Source of the DNA: Ornithinimicrobium cavernae
GTDB lineage: Bacteria > Actinomycetota > Actinomycetes > Actinomycetales > Dermatophilaceae
DNA length: 64,000 nt
NCBI RefSeq assembly: GCF_003121625.1
Contig: NZ_QDDJ01000007.1
Coordinates: forward strand, 211,197 to 275,196
Reading direction: 5' to 3'
A program made the translations under genes and the position numbers. Position 1 is the stretch's first letter; each line of letters opens with the position of its first letter. This document shows, piece by piece, positions 33,118 through 43,727 of the stretch. The notes under the pieces were generated by a model. The model did no database searches, had not been told where the DNA came from, and was given only the letters and a program-made list of their open reading frames with translations.

Positions 33118-33726
33118 ATGACAAAGAACACGAGAGTTCTCGCCAGTGCCTTTGCGGCAACCCTCTTGGCAGCCGCCATCAGTGCGAACGGGGCCGCCGC
33201 CCTCACCGGGCCCACAGGCAGCGTGACACACGACGGACCGGGTCAGCCGACGGCGCCGTCAGCTCACCTCGAGGCCGACGGAGCCTCGTCTGTGGAGTCG
33301 CAGGTCAATGGCTACCCGTGCGCGCGGGACTGGGAGTGGTGCTTCTACACGCGACGATGGGACGTGAACAACGACCCGGGAGGGGTGGCTGCCTCGACCA
33401 AGATCTACAGGCCCGGCCAGATCAACGAGGCCTACTACTACGCCAAGTTCATCCCGCGCGGGGAGAAGCTGCTGGTCCGGGACCGGATCTCGGACGGCAA
33501 GGTGGCGACCATACAAGGCAAGGAAAAGAGCTTCTACGATGGAGAGTGGCACACACGCTGGGGGGTGGGACTGATGTACACCGGCAATGAGGAGACCTTC
33601 CAGCTCGGCCCCAGCGGAACCGGCTTTTCGGAAGGCAACCGCTTCTGGTTCCGGGTGTGCCAGGCGCCGGAAGAGGAGCCGTGGCACAAGTACGACTGCT
33701 CACCGTGGGTCGCCGGCACAGCCTGA
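33118..33726 (+). CDS. Secreted protein of unknown function
   Basis: 202 residues. A Sec signal peptide (about 1-28, VLASAFAATLLAAAISANGAAA) is followed by a Pro/Ser linker and a compact, Trp/Tyr-rich domain (about 66-200) with four cysteines (YPCARDWEWCFY near the start, RVCQ and YDCSPW at the end), probably two disulfides. β-strand-rich (STKIYRPGQINEAYYYAKFI). No family recognised. A second small exported protein (34903-35412) shows a loosely similar layout. Confidence 0.75.
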   Translation: MTKNTRVLASAFAATLLAAAISANGAAALTGPTGSVTHDGPGQPTAPSAHLEADGASSVESQVNGYPCARDWEWCFYTRRWDVNNDPGGVAASTKIYRPGQINEAYYYAKFIPRGEKLLVRDRISDGKVATIQGKEKSFYDGEWHTRWGVGLMYTGNEETFQLGPSGTGFSEGNRFWFRVCQAPEEEPWHKYDCSPWVAGTA

Positions 33727-33759
33727 TCTGCGGCTCAGCACCTCCGGCAGGATGGGGGC

Positions 33760-34791
<1,032 letters not shown>

Positions 34792-34902
34792 CTGCCGCCC
34801 TCACAGGTGGCGCTCCTCCCTGGTGAAAGCGAACTGAAACCGAAGTGAGATCTCCTGCGGTCACGGTGGGTGGTGCACATTCACCAACAGGAGGGAACAC
34901 AC

Positions 34903-35412
34903 ATGACCGTTCGGACACACCGACTCCGCCGCGCAGCACTCGCCGCCGTGGCAGCGCCTGTGGCACTGGGGGCGGCAGTCGTCGCGCCGGCCACGATGGC
35001 GCAGGCGCACGACGGCGCCTGGTCCAGCACGGAGTGGCGCTACACCTCAGGGTGCTGGTGCGAGCTGCCTGACGAGTGGGACGGCACCTACTTCCAGCAC
35101 GACAAGGGAGGGCAGGCCGCGAAGATGCGGATGTACACCGCGGACGACCGGCTCGCTGGCAAGGTGGAGTTCCACCCGTACGGCGAGCAGGTCTACGTCT
35201 ACGACACCCTCGCCAACTCTGATGCCTGGTATGTCCAGCTCACGTGGGTCGACCAGTACGGGAGGGAGAAGGCCGCCTACATCGACCCGCCTCGCGGTCG
35301 TAGCTACACCTACGCGGACCTCAGCATCCCGGAGGGGCGTGAAGTCGAGATCAAGGTCTTCGACGACGGCTGGGGCAAGGGCCACTTCAGGACGTTCTAC
35401 GCGACTGCCTGA
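34903..35412 (+). CDS. Small secreted protein of unknown function
   Basis: 169 residues from ATG 34903 with AGGAGGG eight bases upstream, an excellent ribosome site. Signal peptide about 1-35 (ALAAVAAPVALGAAVVAPAT..AQA). The mature part opens with HDGAWSSTEWRYTSGCWCEL, with two cysteines (Cys-Trp-Cys), then β-rich segments MRMYTADDRLAGKVEFHPYG and VYDTLANSDAWYVQLTW. No family recognised. The upstream 100 bases contain AT-richer GAACTGAAACCGAAGTGA, maybe a regulatory site. A clear terminator follows. Confidence 0.78.
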   Translation: MTVRTHRLRRAALAAVAAPVALGAAVVAPATMAQAHDGAWSSTEWRYTSGCWCELPDEWDGTYFQHDKGGQAAKMRMYTADDRLAGKVEFHPYGEQVYVYDTLANSDAWYVQLTWVDQYGREKAAYIDPPRGRSYTYADLSIPEGREVEIKVFDDGWGKGHFRTFYATA

Positions 35413-35430
35413 CCACGTGGGGGCGTGAGG

Positions 35431-35460
35431 AAGGGCCGGGGGGCGTGTCTCCCGGCCCTT
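35431..35460 (+). terminator. Rho-independent-like terminator
   Basis: AAGGGCCGGG (35431-35440), a 10-base loop and CCCGGCCCTT (35451-35460), followed by TCCCC: a perfect 10-base stem 18 bases after the secreted-protein stop. It sits between convergent genes and may serve both. Confidence 0.8.
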
Positions 35461-35550
35461 TCCCCTCTCACCAGGAGCTGTGCGCCGTCCGGTATGCCGA
35501 GGTGCCGGTCAGTGAGGGACGCACCCGTGCGCGTCCGCCGCAGGATGGCG

Positions 35551-36471
35551 TCAGGGGACGACGTAGCCGGGATCGTTGTCGCGGGTGTCCGGTGGGAGCT
35601 GGTCCTCCTCGCGGGCACCAGTGCGCTCCGCGCCGATGCCCGCCGCGACGACGAACAGGATGCCGATCACCGGTAGGACCCCGGGCTGCTGGCTCAGGAT
35701 GACCAGGCCGAGCAGCAGCGCGATCGCGGGCTCCAGAGCCATCAGCGTGCCGAAGGAGGCCGTGGTCATCCGGCGGAGCGCGAGCATCTCCAGGGCGAAC
35801 GGCACGACCGGCAGCAGCACCGCCAGCCCGAGCCCGATGAGCAGGTGGGTCCAGGTGAGGTCCGGGATCACCGACCCGCCGAGCACGACGGTGGCGACCA
35901 GCGCGGCGACCGGCATCGAGATGGCCAGGCCCTGCAGCCCGGAGACGGCGTCGCCGACCCGCTGGGTGAGGAGGATGTAGAGCCCCCAGCAGGCTGCTGC
36001 GCCCAGGGCGTAGGCCACGCCCACCGGGTCCACCGAGTCGGCCCACGGCTCGGTCAGCAGCAGCACGCCGACCAGGGCCAGCACCGGCCACAGGACCGCG
36101 CTGCGGTCGCGGCTGCGCAGCACGGCGACCGCGAGGGGGCCGAGGAACTCCAGGGCGCTCGCGGTGCCGACGGGGATCCGCTCGACGGCGAACATGAACA
36201 GGATCGTGATGAAGGCCGTGACCACACCGAGTGCGACACACGCCGCCAGGTCACGACGTGCGAGCTGCAGCGGTCGCGGCCGCACCAGTACGAGGAAGAT
36301 GAGACCGGCCCAGGTCAGCCGCAGCCAGGCGGCACCGTCGGGACCGATCCGGTCGAAGACCGAGAACGCCGCGACGACTCCGAGCTGGACGCAGAACATC
36401 GCCGCCAGCGCCATCAGGGCGCCGTTGCGCGCCGCGCCCCGGGCGTCCGTCGCAGAGCCCGCCCGGGTCAT
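35551..36471 (-). CDS. EamA/DMT-family exporter (RhtA-like)
   Basis: 306 residues from ATG 36471; the frame is open further but the extra part overlaps the kinase gene behind it. Ten membrane helices in two five-helix halves (about 16-140 and 150-285), with [14 protein letters not shown] and [24 protein letters not shown], the paired EamA signatures. RhtA-like members export amino acids such as threonine/homoserine; substrate here unknown. The next upstream gene is pyridoxine kinase on the same strand, 31 bases away. Confidence 0.9.
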   Translation of the reverse strand: MTRAGSATDARGAARNGALMALAAMFCVQLGVVAAFSVFDRIGPDGAAWLRLTWAGLIFLVLVRPRPLQLARRDLAACVALGVVTAFITILFMFAVERIPVGTASALEFLGPLAVAVLRSRDRSAVLWPVLALVGVLLLTEPWADSVDPVGVAYALGAAACWGLYILLTQRVGDAVSGLQGLAISMPVAALVATVVLGGSVIPDLTWTHLLIGLGLAVLLPVVPFALEMLALRRMTTASFGTLMALEPAIALLLGLVILSQQPGVLPVIGILFVVAAGIGAERTGAREEDQLPPDTRDNDPGYVVP

Positions 36472-36502
36472 CGGTGGGCGGACCCGCTCGGCCGGCCCCG
36501 CG

Positions 36503-37309
36503 TCATACGGCCTGCTGGCGGACCACGTCGAACGGTGCCTGGGAGCCCAGGCGGTTGACGATGCCCGCGGTGACGAACTGCTTGGCGGCGCGCGCCGCCT
36601 CGAGGGCGGAGTCACCCAGCGCCAGACGGGCGGTGACGGCGGCGGCCAGGGTGCAGCCGGCCCCCGCGACGGCGACCTCCCCCACCTTCGGGGCGCTGAG
36701 CAGCTCGGTCGTCGTGCCGTCGTGGAAGACGTCGACCGCGTCCGGGCCCGGCAGGTTCACCCCGCCCTTGGCGAGCACCGCCGCCCCCGAGGACTCGTGG
36801 ATCCGGCGAGCAGCCTCGGTGAGGTCCTCGACCGTGCGGATCTCCAGGCCGGACAGCGACTCCGCCTCGAAGTGGTTCGGGGTCACGAACGTGGCGAGCG
36901 GGAGCACGTTGGCCTTGAGGGCCGTGTCGGTGTCCAGGGCGGCACCGGGCTCCTGCCCCTTGCAGATGAGCACCGGGTCGAGCACGACCTGGCGGAACTG
37001 GCGCTGCTGCAGCACGCCCGCCACCGTCTCGATCGTCGCAGGCGTCCCGAGCATGCCGATCTTGGTGACCGAGAGCTGGTCCGGGTCGTAGGCCGTCGTG
37101 ATCGCCTCGAGCTGGTCGGCGATCACCTGCGGCTCGACGGGGACGAAGCGGTGTCCCCAGTCGGCCTTCGGGTCGAACGAGACGATGCACGTGAGCGCGA
37201 CCGCACCGAAGACGTGGTGGGCCTGGAAGGTGCGCAGGTCAGCCTGGGCGCCCGCGCCACCGGTGGCCTCCGAGCCGGCGATGGTCAGGGCAACGGGAGC
37301 AGAAGTCAT
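36503..37309 (-). CDS. pdxK: Pyridoxine/pyridoxal kinase of the ThiD-like type
   Basis: 268 residues from ATG 37309; the longer frame upstream is spurious. [30 protein letters not shown] opens the ribokinase-fold ThiD/PdxK family, and [27 protein letters not shown] and [12 protein letters not shown] (with the catalytic Cys in place of the usual Asp region) follow the Bacillus/Staphylococcus PdxK pattern. It phosphorylates vitamin B6 vitamers; an HMP/HMP-P kinase role is the alternative. Confidence 0.85.
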   Translation of the reverse strand: MTSAPVALTIAGSEATGGAGAQADLRTFQAHHVFGAVALTCIVSFDPKADWGHRFVPVEPQVIADQLEAITTAYDPDQLSVTKIGMLGTPATIETVAGVLQQRQFRQVVLDPVLICKGQEPGAALDTDTALKANVLPLATFVTPNHFEAESLSGLEIRTVEDLTEAARRIHESSGAAVLAKGGVNLPGPDAVDVFHDGTTTELLSAPKVGEVAVAGAGCTLAAAVTARLALGDSALEAARAAKQFVTAGIVNRLGSQAPFDVVRQQAV

Positions 37310-37350
37310 CCCTCGATCTTGCCACTGCCCCGGCGCGGGGCCGCGCCCGG

Positions 37351-38043
37351 TCAGCGCGTGGCCTGCGCCCGGAGCGTCGTGAGGAGCTGCACGAGGGCCG
37401 GGGTGCTGATCTCCAGCACCCCGGCGGAGATGACGAAGGCCCGGCGCGAGTCCTGCAGGCCGAGCAGCACCCGGTTCCGGTGGACCGTCACATCGGCGAT
37501 CTCGGACCAGGCGGCCCGGCGCCGCGGCCAGCGCTCGCGGCTGACGCCGTCCGGGTCGAGCCAGTAGACGGTGCCCGCCGTGGCATAGACCACGGAGAAC
37601 ATGAGCAGGCCCAGGGCCATCACCCCGCACCCGCCGAGCAGCATCTCCGTGTCGCCCTCCGACGCCAGGGCGATGACACCACCGAGCAGCAGCATCAGCA
37701 CGCCGAGGACGGGGAGCACGATCCTGGTCCACAGCTTCTGGCTCCGCAGGCCGATGCGGCCGTCCTCCTCGAAGGTCCCGGCGGGCAGGCCGTCCCAGCG
37801 GCCCTCCCGCACGAGGGTCCTCCGGTCGGCCTCCTCGGCTGTCGCGTGCCCGCGCGTGCCCCAGACGAGCAGCGCGACGCCGGCCGCCATGATGACCAGA
37901 CCGACCACCATCACAGGGTGGATGCCTGCTCCGGCCCGGACGGCGGTCACGGCGAGGGTGCCGCCGATGAGGGCGATGCCGGCCCCGATGCTTCCTGCTG
38001 CGCGCCGCCTGCGCGTGCGCGGCATGTTGTCGAGCCTGGCCAT
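37351..38043 (-). CDS. Membrane protein with PH-like C-terminus, function unknown
   Basis: 230 residues from ATG 38043 with GGAGGGG just upstream. After an Arg-rich start come two helices (about 18-38 and 42-62), a soluble stretch, two more helices (about 105-125 and 135-157), then a C-terminal part ([40 protein letters not shown]) resembling a bacterial PH domain. Function unknown. It is 41 bases from the kinase gene on the same strand. Confidence 0.75.
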   Translation of the reverse strand: MARLDNMPRTRRRRAAGSIGAGIALIGGTLAVTAVRAGAGIHPVMVVGLVIMAAGVALLVWGTRGHATAEEADRRTLVREGRWDGLPAGTFEEDGRIGLRSQKLWTRIVLPVLGVLMLLLGGVIALASEGDTEMLLGGCGVMALGLLMFSVVYATAGTVYWLDPDGVSRERWPRRRAAWSEIADVTVHRNRVLLGLQDSRRAFVISAGVLEISTPALVQLLTTLRAQATR

Positions 38044-38065
38044 GTCCCCTCCGTCTCTGAACCGC

Positions 38066-38084
38066 CCTCCCCGTCCCGGGGAGG
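38066..38084. promoter_or_regulatory. CCTCCCCG-TCC-CGGGGAGG hairpin in a divergent promoter region
   Basis: Perfect 8-base arms around a 3-base loop in the 192-base region between the divergent membrane protein and metallophosphoesterase genes. It may be an operator or leader hairpin for the minus-strand gene, which starts 23 bases away. Confidence 0.3.
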
Positions 38085-38235
38085 CACCAGAACGTTAACC
38101 GACCACAGGCCGTGCCCGACACGGCCGGCGGCTGGGGGAGGGCTGCTGTTCACCGACGGTTCCGGTCGACACCCTCGCCGGTTCACCGGCGCTCCCTACG
38201 GTCGGTCCGCACCCCGACTCCTGAGGAGACCACCC

Positions 38236-39870
38236 ATGTCCCGACACCGCGCCACGACGGCCGTCGCCGCCGCGCTGCTCCCGCTGACCCTGGTGGGAGC
38301 GGCCGCCGCACCCGCCGACGACACCCACCGACCTCACCCGGTGACCACGACCCGACACACGGACGACGTCATCTTCCGGGAGGGCTTCAACGGCCTCGCC
38401 AAGCGGCTGGAGCCGCGCGCCGACGACCCGGGCATCGCCGAGGGCACGCTCGGCTTCACCCACCGCGCGCCGGTCGGCTGGAGCGTCGAGGTCGACGAGT
38501 CGATGGAGGACACGGGGGTGACCGAGTGGCGCGGCTGGTCCTTCACCACCCGCGAGTTCTGGACCGACGCCGAGGACCAGATGCGGTTCCGCTTCGGCCG
38601 TGCCGACGACATCGTCGCGGTGGCTGACTCCGACGAGTTCGCCGACCGTGGCACCGCGCCGCACGACTTCTCGACCAGCCTGGTGAGCGCACCGGTCCGG
38701 GTGAAGGGCGAGGACGAGCTCCAGCTGTCGTTCGACAGTCACTACCGGGGGTGGACCGGGCAGTCGGCGACGGTGACGGTGAGCTTCGACGGGGGTGAGG
38801 AGATCGAGCTGATGCGCTATGACTCCGCCACCGTCACCGACAACTACGACGGCTCGCGGATCAACGCGACCGAGCTGCTCGACGTCACGGTGCCCGCCGG
38901 TGCCAAGGACGCGGTCTTCCGCTGGGACTTCGAGGCCGAGGCCAACTCCTGGTACTGGGCGATCGACTCCGTGGCAGTGCACCGTGCGCCCGACGCCGGG
39001 ACGACCGACGCCACCACTGCCTGGGTCGTCTCCGACATCCAGGGCCAGCCGGGCGACCTGAGCCACGCCCTGCAGGACCTGCAGACCCTGCGTCCTGGTG
39101 CCAGCGGGCTGCTCATGGTGGGCGACATCGTCGCCTCCGGCACGCAGGCCCAGTGGGACGAGGTGAACGCGGTGATGGAGGCGAGCGCCGGCATACTCCC
39201 GGACCAGGTCGTGGCCGCCATCGGCAACCACGAGTCCTACACCGGCGGAGCCTACGAGGACGACCAGGCCCGGTTCCTGGAGTTCGCGCAGCGGGACCGG
39301 ACGTGGGGTGAGTATCTGCTGGAGGGGACGGGCGGGGACCTGCCGGTCATCGTGCTGGGCCAGGACGCGGCCGACCCGCCGGACGTCCCGATGAGCGAGG
39401 AGCAGATCGCCTTCCTCGAGGACCGGTTGGCCCACTGGACCAGGCAGGACAAGCAGGTCGTGGTGATCTCGCACTTCCCGCTGGGCGACACGCACTCCGC
39501 GTCGTGGATCCCCTGGTACCACGACCACTACCAGTTCAACGACCGTCTCACCGGCATCCTCGGCGACTACCCCAACGCGATCGTCCTCAACGGGCACACC
39601 CACTACCCGGCCGAGCTCGGCGACTGGGCGGTCCAGCGACGCACCGACGGCGGACACCCCGACGGCTTCTGGGCGATCAACACGCTGGCGATCCAGGTCG
39701 AGTGGGACGCTCGGGGGGAGAACACGGACGGGATCTCCGAGGTCGTCACGCGGGACATCAACCGCGGGCTCGTCCTGGACTCCTTCGGGGACCGGGTCGT
39801 GGTGCAGGCCCGTGACTTCGCTGCGGACGAGCTGATCCGGTCGGTCACGATCCCGAACCCGCTGGACTGA
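38236..39870 (+). CDS. Secreted calcineurin-like metallophosphoesterase
   Basis: 544 residues from ATG 38236 (TGAGGAG upstream). Signal peptide about 1-26 (TTAVAAALLPLTLVGAAAA). A β-sandwich N-terminal domain (about 40-255) is followed by the phosphoesterase domain: VVSDIQG (metal Asp), LLMVGDIV, AAIGNHESY, VVISHFPLGD and VLNGHTHYP supply the dimetal ligands. It probably hydrolyses phosphate esters or nucleotides outside the cell. Domain order resembles actinobacterial DUF4073 proteins. Substrate unknown. Confidence 0.9.
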   Translation: MSRHRATTAVAAALLPLTLVGAAAAPADDTHRPHPVTTTRHTDDVIFREGFNGLAKRLEPRADDPGIAEGTLGFTHRAPVGWSVEVDESMEDTGVTEWRGWSFTTREFWTDAEDQMRFRFGRADDIVAVADSDEFADRGTAPHDFSTSLVSAPVRVKGEDELQLSFDSHYRGWTGQSATVTVSFDGGEEIELMRYDSATVTDNYDGSRINATELLDVTVPAGAKDAVFRWDFEAEANSWYWAIDSVAVHRAPDAGTTDATTAWVVSDIQGQPGDLSHALQDLQTLRPGASGLLMVGDIVASGTQAQWDEVNAVMEASAGILPDQVVAAIGNHESYTGGAYEDDQARFLEFAQRDRTWGEYLLEGTGGDLPVIVLGQDAADPPDVPMSEEQIAFLEDRLAHWTRQDKQVVVISHFPLGDTHSASWIPWYHDHYQFNDRLTGILGDYPNAIVLNGHTHYPAELGDWAVQRRTDGGHPDGFWAINTLAIQVEWDARGENTDGISEVVTRDINRGLVLDSFGDRVVVQARDFAADELIRSVTIPNPLD

Positions 39871-39894
39871 GACCCACCCTCTACTATCGGCAGC

Positions 39895-40503
39895 ATGACG
39901 CTCTCGCTCGCTGTCGGCCGCCCCGCTCTCGCCGACCACGTCGTTCCGCGCGGTCTCGTGACCGACATCGCCCTGGTCGCCGGCGGGGCGGCCCTCACCG
40001 GGCTGCTCGCCCAGGTCGCCATCCCCCTGTGGCCGGTGCCGATCACGGGTCAGACCCTCGCTGTGCTGCTGGTCGGCTCGACCCTCGGTGCCAGCCGCGG
40101 GGCACTCTCGATGCTCTTCTACGCCGCCGCCGGTGTCGCGGGCATCCCGTGGTTCTCCGAGGCGGAGCACGGTGTCGGAGTGCTCCTGGGCTCCACGGGC
40201 GGCTACATCGTCGGCTTCGTCCTCGCGGCGGCGCTCACCGGGTGGCTGGCGCAGCGCCAGTGGGACCGCAGGTTCCTGCACGCGGCCGTGACCTTCCTCG
40301 CGGGCTCCGGCGTGGTGTTCCTCGTGGGCCTGCCCTGGCTCGCTGTCGTGACCGGTGCGGACCTGCAGCAGACGCTCGCGTGGGGTCTGTGGCCGTTCAT
40401 CCCCGGTGGGGTCGTCAAGGCGCTGATCGCGGCCGCCATCATCCCGGTGGCGTGGCAGGGTGTGCGCCGGCTCGATGCCACCAAGGGTGGCGACCAGGCG
40501 TGA
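39895..40503 (+). CDS. bioY: Biotin transporter S component
   Basis: 202 residues, six membrane helices. IPLWPVPITGQTLAVLLVGSTLGASRGALSMLFYAAAGVAGIPWFS and GYIVGFVLAAALTGWLAQRQWDR are signature BioY regions. It binds biotin and may work alone or with ECF module proteins, which are absent here. The stop overlaps the cupin gene start. No BirA/BioQ-type box is visible upstream. Confidence 0.94.
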   Translation: MTLSLAVGRPALADHVVPRGLVTDIALVAGGAALTGLLAQVAIPLWPVPITGQTLAVLLVGSTLGASRGALSMLFYAAAGVAGIPWFSEAEHGVGVLLGSTGGYIVGFVLAAALTGWLAQRQWDRRFLHAAVTFLAGSGVVFLVGLPWLAVVTGADLQQTLAWGLWPFIPGGVVKALIAAAIIPVAWQGVRRLDATKGGDQA

Positions 40504-40877
40504 CGATGTCTGGCCGGCCGCACAGCGGCCTGCCTCTGGCGGACCCGCAGCGCGCGGAGGCGGTCGACCTGGACGCGCTGGGTGCCCAGCTCCTGCAGGA
40601 GGCCACCGAGCGACCCAACGGCCTGCGCACCCGACCGGTCGTCCGTGGCCCGGTGCAGCACGCGGTGCTCTTCGCGCTCCGGGCCGGTTGTCAGCTGCCC
40701 GAGCACGACTCACCACCGGCGGCGACCTTGCAGGTGCTTCGCGGCGAGGTCGTGCTCGTCGCCGGGGAGGAGCGCTGGACGGTGCGCGCCGGCGACCTGC
40801 TCCCCATCCCCCCGGCGGGTCACCGTGTGGACGCGGTCACCGACGCGGTGTGCCTGCTGACGATCTCGCGGGCCTAG
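40500..40877 (+). CDS. Small cupin-domain protein
   Basis: 125 residues if started at GTG 40500 (overlaps the bioY stop; AAGGG upstream) or ATG 40506. One cupin barrel: HAVLFALRAGCQLPEHDSPPAATLQVLRGEVVLVAGEERWTVRAGDLLPIPPAGHRVDAV, with the His-Glu cupin metal motif partly degenerate. Small cupins often act as binding or sensing proteins. Function in relation to biotin unknown. Confidence 0.8.
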   Translation: MTMSGRPHSGLPLADPQRAEAVDLDALGAQLLQEATERPNGLRTRPVVRGPVQHAVLFALRAGCQLPEHDSPPAATLQVLRGEVVLVAGEERWTVRAGDLLPIPPAGHRVDAVTDAVCLLTISRA

Positions 40878-40935
40878 CCTCCGGCTACCGACCCTGTGCG
40901 GGAAGGGTGTTCCGGGACAAGGCCGGCCGGCCGAC

Positions 40936-41913
40936 TCAGCCGCCGATAGCGCTCATCGGGCGACCGGGCTGGAGGAAGCCCGGCTCGTTGATGCCGTGGC
41001 CGGGCAGCTTGGCGGTGATGCAGGCCCGCACCAGCCCGGCCAGCTCCTCGTCGGAGGCACCCTCGCGCAACGGGGTCCGCAGGTCCGTCTCGGTGCGTGC
41101 GAACAGGCAGTTGCGCACCTGACCGTCCGCGGTGAGCCGGACCCGGTCGCAGGCGCCGCAGAACGGTGCCGTCACCGAGGCGATCACCCCCACCGTCGCC
41201 GGCCCGCCGTCGACCAGGAACCGCTCCGCGGGGGCGCTGCCGCGCTGCTCGGCAGGCGTCAGGTCGTAGTGCTCCCGCAGCAGGCTCAGCACCTCCTCGC
41301 CGGTGACCATGGTGTCGCGGCGCCAGGTGTGGCCGGCGTCCAGGGGCATCTGCTCGATGAACCGCAGCTGGTAGCCGTGCTCCAGGGCGAACGCGAGCAG
41401 CTCCGGGGCCTCGTGGTCGTTGAGGTCGCGCATCAGCACCGTGTTGAGCTTCAGCGGCTGCAGCCCGGCGGCGGCCGCGGCGGCGATGCCGGCGAGAGTG
41501 TCGTCGAGGCGGTCGCGCCGGGCCAGCGTGCGGAAGGTGTCCCGGTCGAGGGTGTCGAGACTGATGTTGACGCGGGTGAGCCCGGCGTCGACCAGGGCGC
41601 CGGCGAGCTTGTCCAGCCCCAGCGCGTTCGTCGTCATCGACACCTCGACGCCCAGGGCGGCGATGCCGGAGACGACGTCGACCAGGTCACGGCGCAGCAG
41701 GGGCTCGCCGCCTGTCAACCGGACCTCGTCGATGCCGAGACCGACGGCGATCCGCGCGAGGTGGATCAGCTCCTCGGTCGTCAGCAGCGTCGGCTTGGCC
41801 AGCCACGGCAGCCCCTGCTCGGGCATGCAGTAGGTGCAGCGCAGGGAGCACCGGTCGGTCAGCGAGATGCGCAGGTCCCGGTGGACCCGTCCGTAGGTGT
41901 CGAGGAGGGCCAT
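40936..41913 (-). CDS. moaA: GTP 3',8-cyclase, molybdenum cofactor biosynthesis
   Basis: 325 residues from ATG 41913. Radical-SAM Cys triad in RISLTDRCSLRCTYCMPEQG, SAM-binding VRLTGGEPLLRRDL, C-terminal second cluster APFCGACDRVRLTADGQVRNCLF and the conserved ending SAIGG with two terminal glycines. It forms 3',8-cH2GTP, first step to MPT. The start overlaps the stop of mogA by one base. Full length, all cysteines present. Confidence 0.96.
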   Translation of the reverse strand: MALLDTYGRVHRDLRISLTDRCSLRCTYCMPEQGLPWLAKPTLLTTEELIHLARIAVGLGIDEVRLTGGEPLLRRDLVDVVSGIAALGVEVSMTTNALGLDKLAGALVDAGLTRVNISLDTLDRDTFRTLARRDRLDDTLAGIAAAAAAGLQPLKLNTVLMRDLNDHEAPELLAFALEHGYQLRFIEQMPLDAGHTWRRDTMVTGEEVLSLLREHYDLTPAEQRGSAPAERFLVDGGPATVGVIASVTAPFCGACDRVRLTADGQVRNCLFARTETDLRTPLREGASDEELAGLVRACITAKLPGHGINEPGFLQPGRPMSAIGG

Positions 41914-42431
41914 CAGTGGTCCCAGCCCACGATCTGCGACAGCATGTGCGGCAGCAGCGGCACGAGCGCCTCCATCGACTGCTCGACCCCCTTGGTGCTG
42001 CCCGGCAGGTTGACCAGCAGGGTCCCCACCCGGTCGGGGTCGACCGGGTCGGCGACGCCGACGATGCCGCGGGACAGTGCGGCAAGGGGAGTATGCCGTG
42101 CACCCTCCCTGCGCAGGTGCTCGGCGACCCCCAGCAGCTCCCGGGTCACGAACCGGCGGGTCGCCTCGGGAGTGAAGTCCCGTGGCGAGACCCCCGTGCC
42201 TCCGCTGGTCACGATGAGCCCGAAGCCCTCCTCGATGCCCTGTGCGATGCGCTGCGACACGGGTTCGACGCCGTCGGTCACCAGGCGCGGCCCTGTCACC
42301 TCGTAGTGCTCCGCCCGGAGCAGGTCGACCAGCAGCGGGCCGGAGCGGTCCTCGCGGTCCCCGCCGGCCGCGCGGTCCGAGACGGTGATCACCAGGACGC
42401 GGGTCGTAGGGCGGGCGGCGGCGTTGCTCAC
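41913..42431 (-). CDS. mogA: Molybdopterin adenylyltransferase-like MogA/MoaB
   Basis: 172 residues. RVLVITVSDRAAGGDREDRSGPLL, LIVTSGGTGVSPRDFTPEAT and TLLVNLPGSTKGVEQ are the MPT-binding signatures of the MogA/MoaB family. It adenylylates molybdopterin before metal insertion. It lies directly upstream of moaA (1-base overlap). MoaB-type is the alternative label. Divergent from the iron transporter operon. Confidence 0.92.
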   Translation of the reverse strand: MSNAAARPTTRVLVITVSDRAAGGDREDRSGPLLVDLLRAEHYEVTGPRLVTDGVEPVSQRIAQGIEEGFGLIVTSGGTGVSPRDFTPEATRRFVTRELLGVAEHLRREGARHTPLAALSRGIVGVADPVDPDRVGTLLVNLPGSTKGVEQSMEALVPLLPHMLSQIVGWDH

Positions 42432-42509
42432 CCCCCCATGCTAGGCACTGGGCGCCCAAAGGACGCCTTCGCCGTCACTGCGGGCGAGGTCATATACGGC
42501 ACGGCCGTG

Positions 42510-42541
42510 TTGTGGAACTGCGTTAGGTTGCCCTAACCTGC
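42510..42541 (+). promoter_or_regulatory. Iron-dependent promoter with DtxR/IdeR-type box
   Basis: TTAGGTTGCCCTAACCTGC at 42523-42541 matches the actinobacterial iron box TTAGGTTAGGCTAACCTAA at most positions, with an intact inverted repeat. It overlaps the -10 of a likely promoter (TTGTGG 42510-42515, 18 bases, TAACCT 42534-42539), so iron-loaded DtxR/IdeR/DmdR would block transcription. The siderophore transporter genes start 38 bases downstream. Confidence 0.85.
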
Positions 42542-42578
42542 CTACGTCCTACTGTCACGCCGAGGGAGCAACCACCCC

Positions 42579-43727
42579 GTGCTGCACTCCACATCCCGTC
42601 CCACCACCCGCCGTCCGGCAGCCCTCCTGGGCTCCGCCGTGGCGGGCCTCGCCCTCCTCACCGCCTGCTCGACCGGTCCCACCGGCGACTCCGACGCCCC
42701 CGCGGACGAGCCCGCCGAGGCCGCGCCCGCCGGCGCGTCTGCTGACTCTGGCTCGGCCACCTCCGGTGCCCCGGCCACCTCCGGTGCCCCGGCCACCGAG
42801 GGGGAGGCGCAGTTCCCGGTCACCGTCGAGCACGCCTTCGGCGAGACCACCATCGAGTCCGACCCGCAGCGGATCGCCACGGTCGGCTGGGCGGACCACG
42901 ACATGGTCGTCGCGCTCGGTGAGGTGCCCGTCGGCGCCACGAAGATCACCTGGGGCGGCAACGAGGCCGGCTCCACCGACTGGTTCGACGCCGCGCTCGA
43001 GGAGCAGGGCGGCGACCCCGCCGAGGTGACCCGCTACGACGACACCGACGGCATCCCGGCGGACGAGATCGCGGCCCTGAGCCCGGACCTGATCCTGGGC
43101 ACCAACTCCGGTATGACGCAGGAGGAGTACGACTCGCTGTCCAAGATCGCGCCGGTCGTCGCCTACCCGGAGGCGGCGTGGGGCACCCCGTGGCGCGAGT
43201 CGCTCGACCTGGTGGGTCAGGCCATCGGCCGCGACGCCGAGGCCGACGCGGTCCTCGCCGAGACCGAGGCGGCCATCGACACCGCTGTCGCCGACTACCC
43301 CCAGCTCGAGGGCACCTCGCTGGCGTTCACCTGGTACACCCCCACCGACCTCAGCACGATCGGTGTCTACACCACCACCGACCTGCGCCAGCAGCTCATG
43401 CACGAGTTCGGCATGGTCGACGCCGGCAAGGTGGTCGAGCTGAGCGAAGCCAACCCCGGCACCTTCAGCGCGAACCTGTCCTCGGAGCAGGCCGACACGC
43501 TCGATGCCGACGTGCTCACCTTCTACATCGAGGAGGCGAGCCAGGCGGACGTGCTGGTCAACGACCCGCTCATCGGGCAGACCCCGGCCCTGGCCAGCGG
43601 CGCCTTCGTCGCGCTCACGGACATGCCCCTGATGACCGCGATGTCCTCGCCGACGCCGCTGTCGATCCCCGTCGTGCTGGAGGAGTTCCTCCCGCAGGTC
43701 GGCGAGGCGGCCGAGAAGGTGCAGTGA
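42579..43727 (+). CDS. Iron-siderophore ABC transporter substrate-binding lipoprotein
   Basis: 382 residues from GTG 42579 (GAGGGAG upstream). Signal peptide with lipobox L27-T-A-C30, then a Pro/Ala/Ser linker of about 45 residues and a FepB/FatB-type binding domain (FPVTVEHAFGETTIESDPQRIATVGWADHDMVVALGEVPVGATK). It should capture ferric siderophores outside the membrane for the two permeases and ATPase encoded next. The iron box in front implies induction under iron starvation. Confidence 0.94.
   Translation: MLHSTSRPTTRRPAALLGSAVAGLALLTACSTGPTGDSDAPADEPAEAAPAGASADSGSATSGAPATSGAPATEGEAQFPVTVEHAFGETTIESDPQRIATVGWADHDMVVALGEVPVGATKITWGGNEAGSTDWFDAALEEQGGDPAEVTRYDDTDGIPADEIAALSPDLILGTNSGMTQEEYDSLSKIAPVVAYPEAAWGTPWRESLDLVGQAIGRDAEADAVLAETEAAIDTAVADYPQLEGTSLAFTWYTPTDLSTIGVYTTTDLRQQLMHEFGMVDAGKVVELSEANPGTFSANLSSEQADTLDADVLTFYIEEASQADVLVNDPLIGQTPALASGAFVALTDMPLMTAMSSPTPLSIPVVLEEFLPQVGEAAEKVQ

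Noticed and set aside
37312..38122. N-terminal extension of the pyridoxine kinase frame
   Set aside because: The frame is open upstream of ATG 37309 but this part overlaps the membrane-protein gene at 37351-38043 and has no ribokinase-like sequence.
39871..39894. Biotin-repressor operator before bioY
   Set aside because: The 24-base gap after the phosphoesterase gene contains no inverted repeat of BirA or BioQ type.
38095..40716. 873-codon open frame on the minus strand
   Set aside because: It runs antisense to the metallophosphoesterase and bioY genes, which have clear family motifs. Its translation is low-complexity Arg/Gly/Asp-rich, as expected from the opposite strand of high-GC genes.
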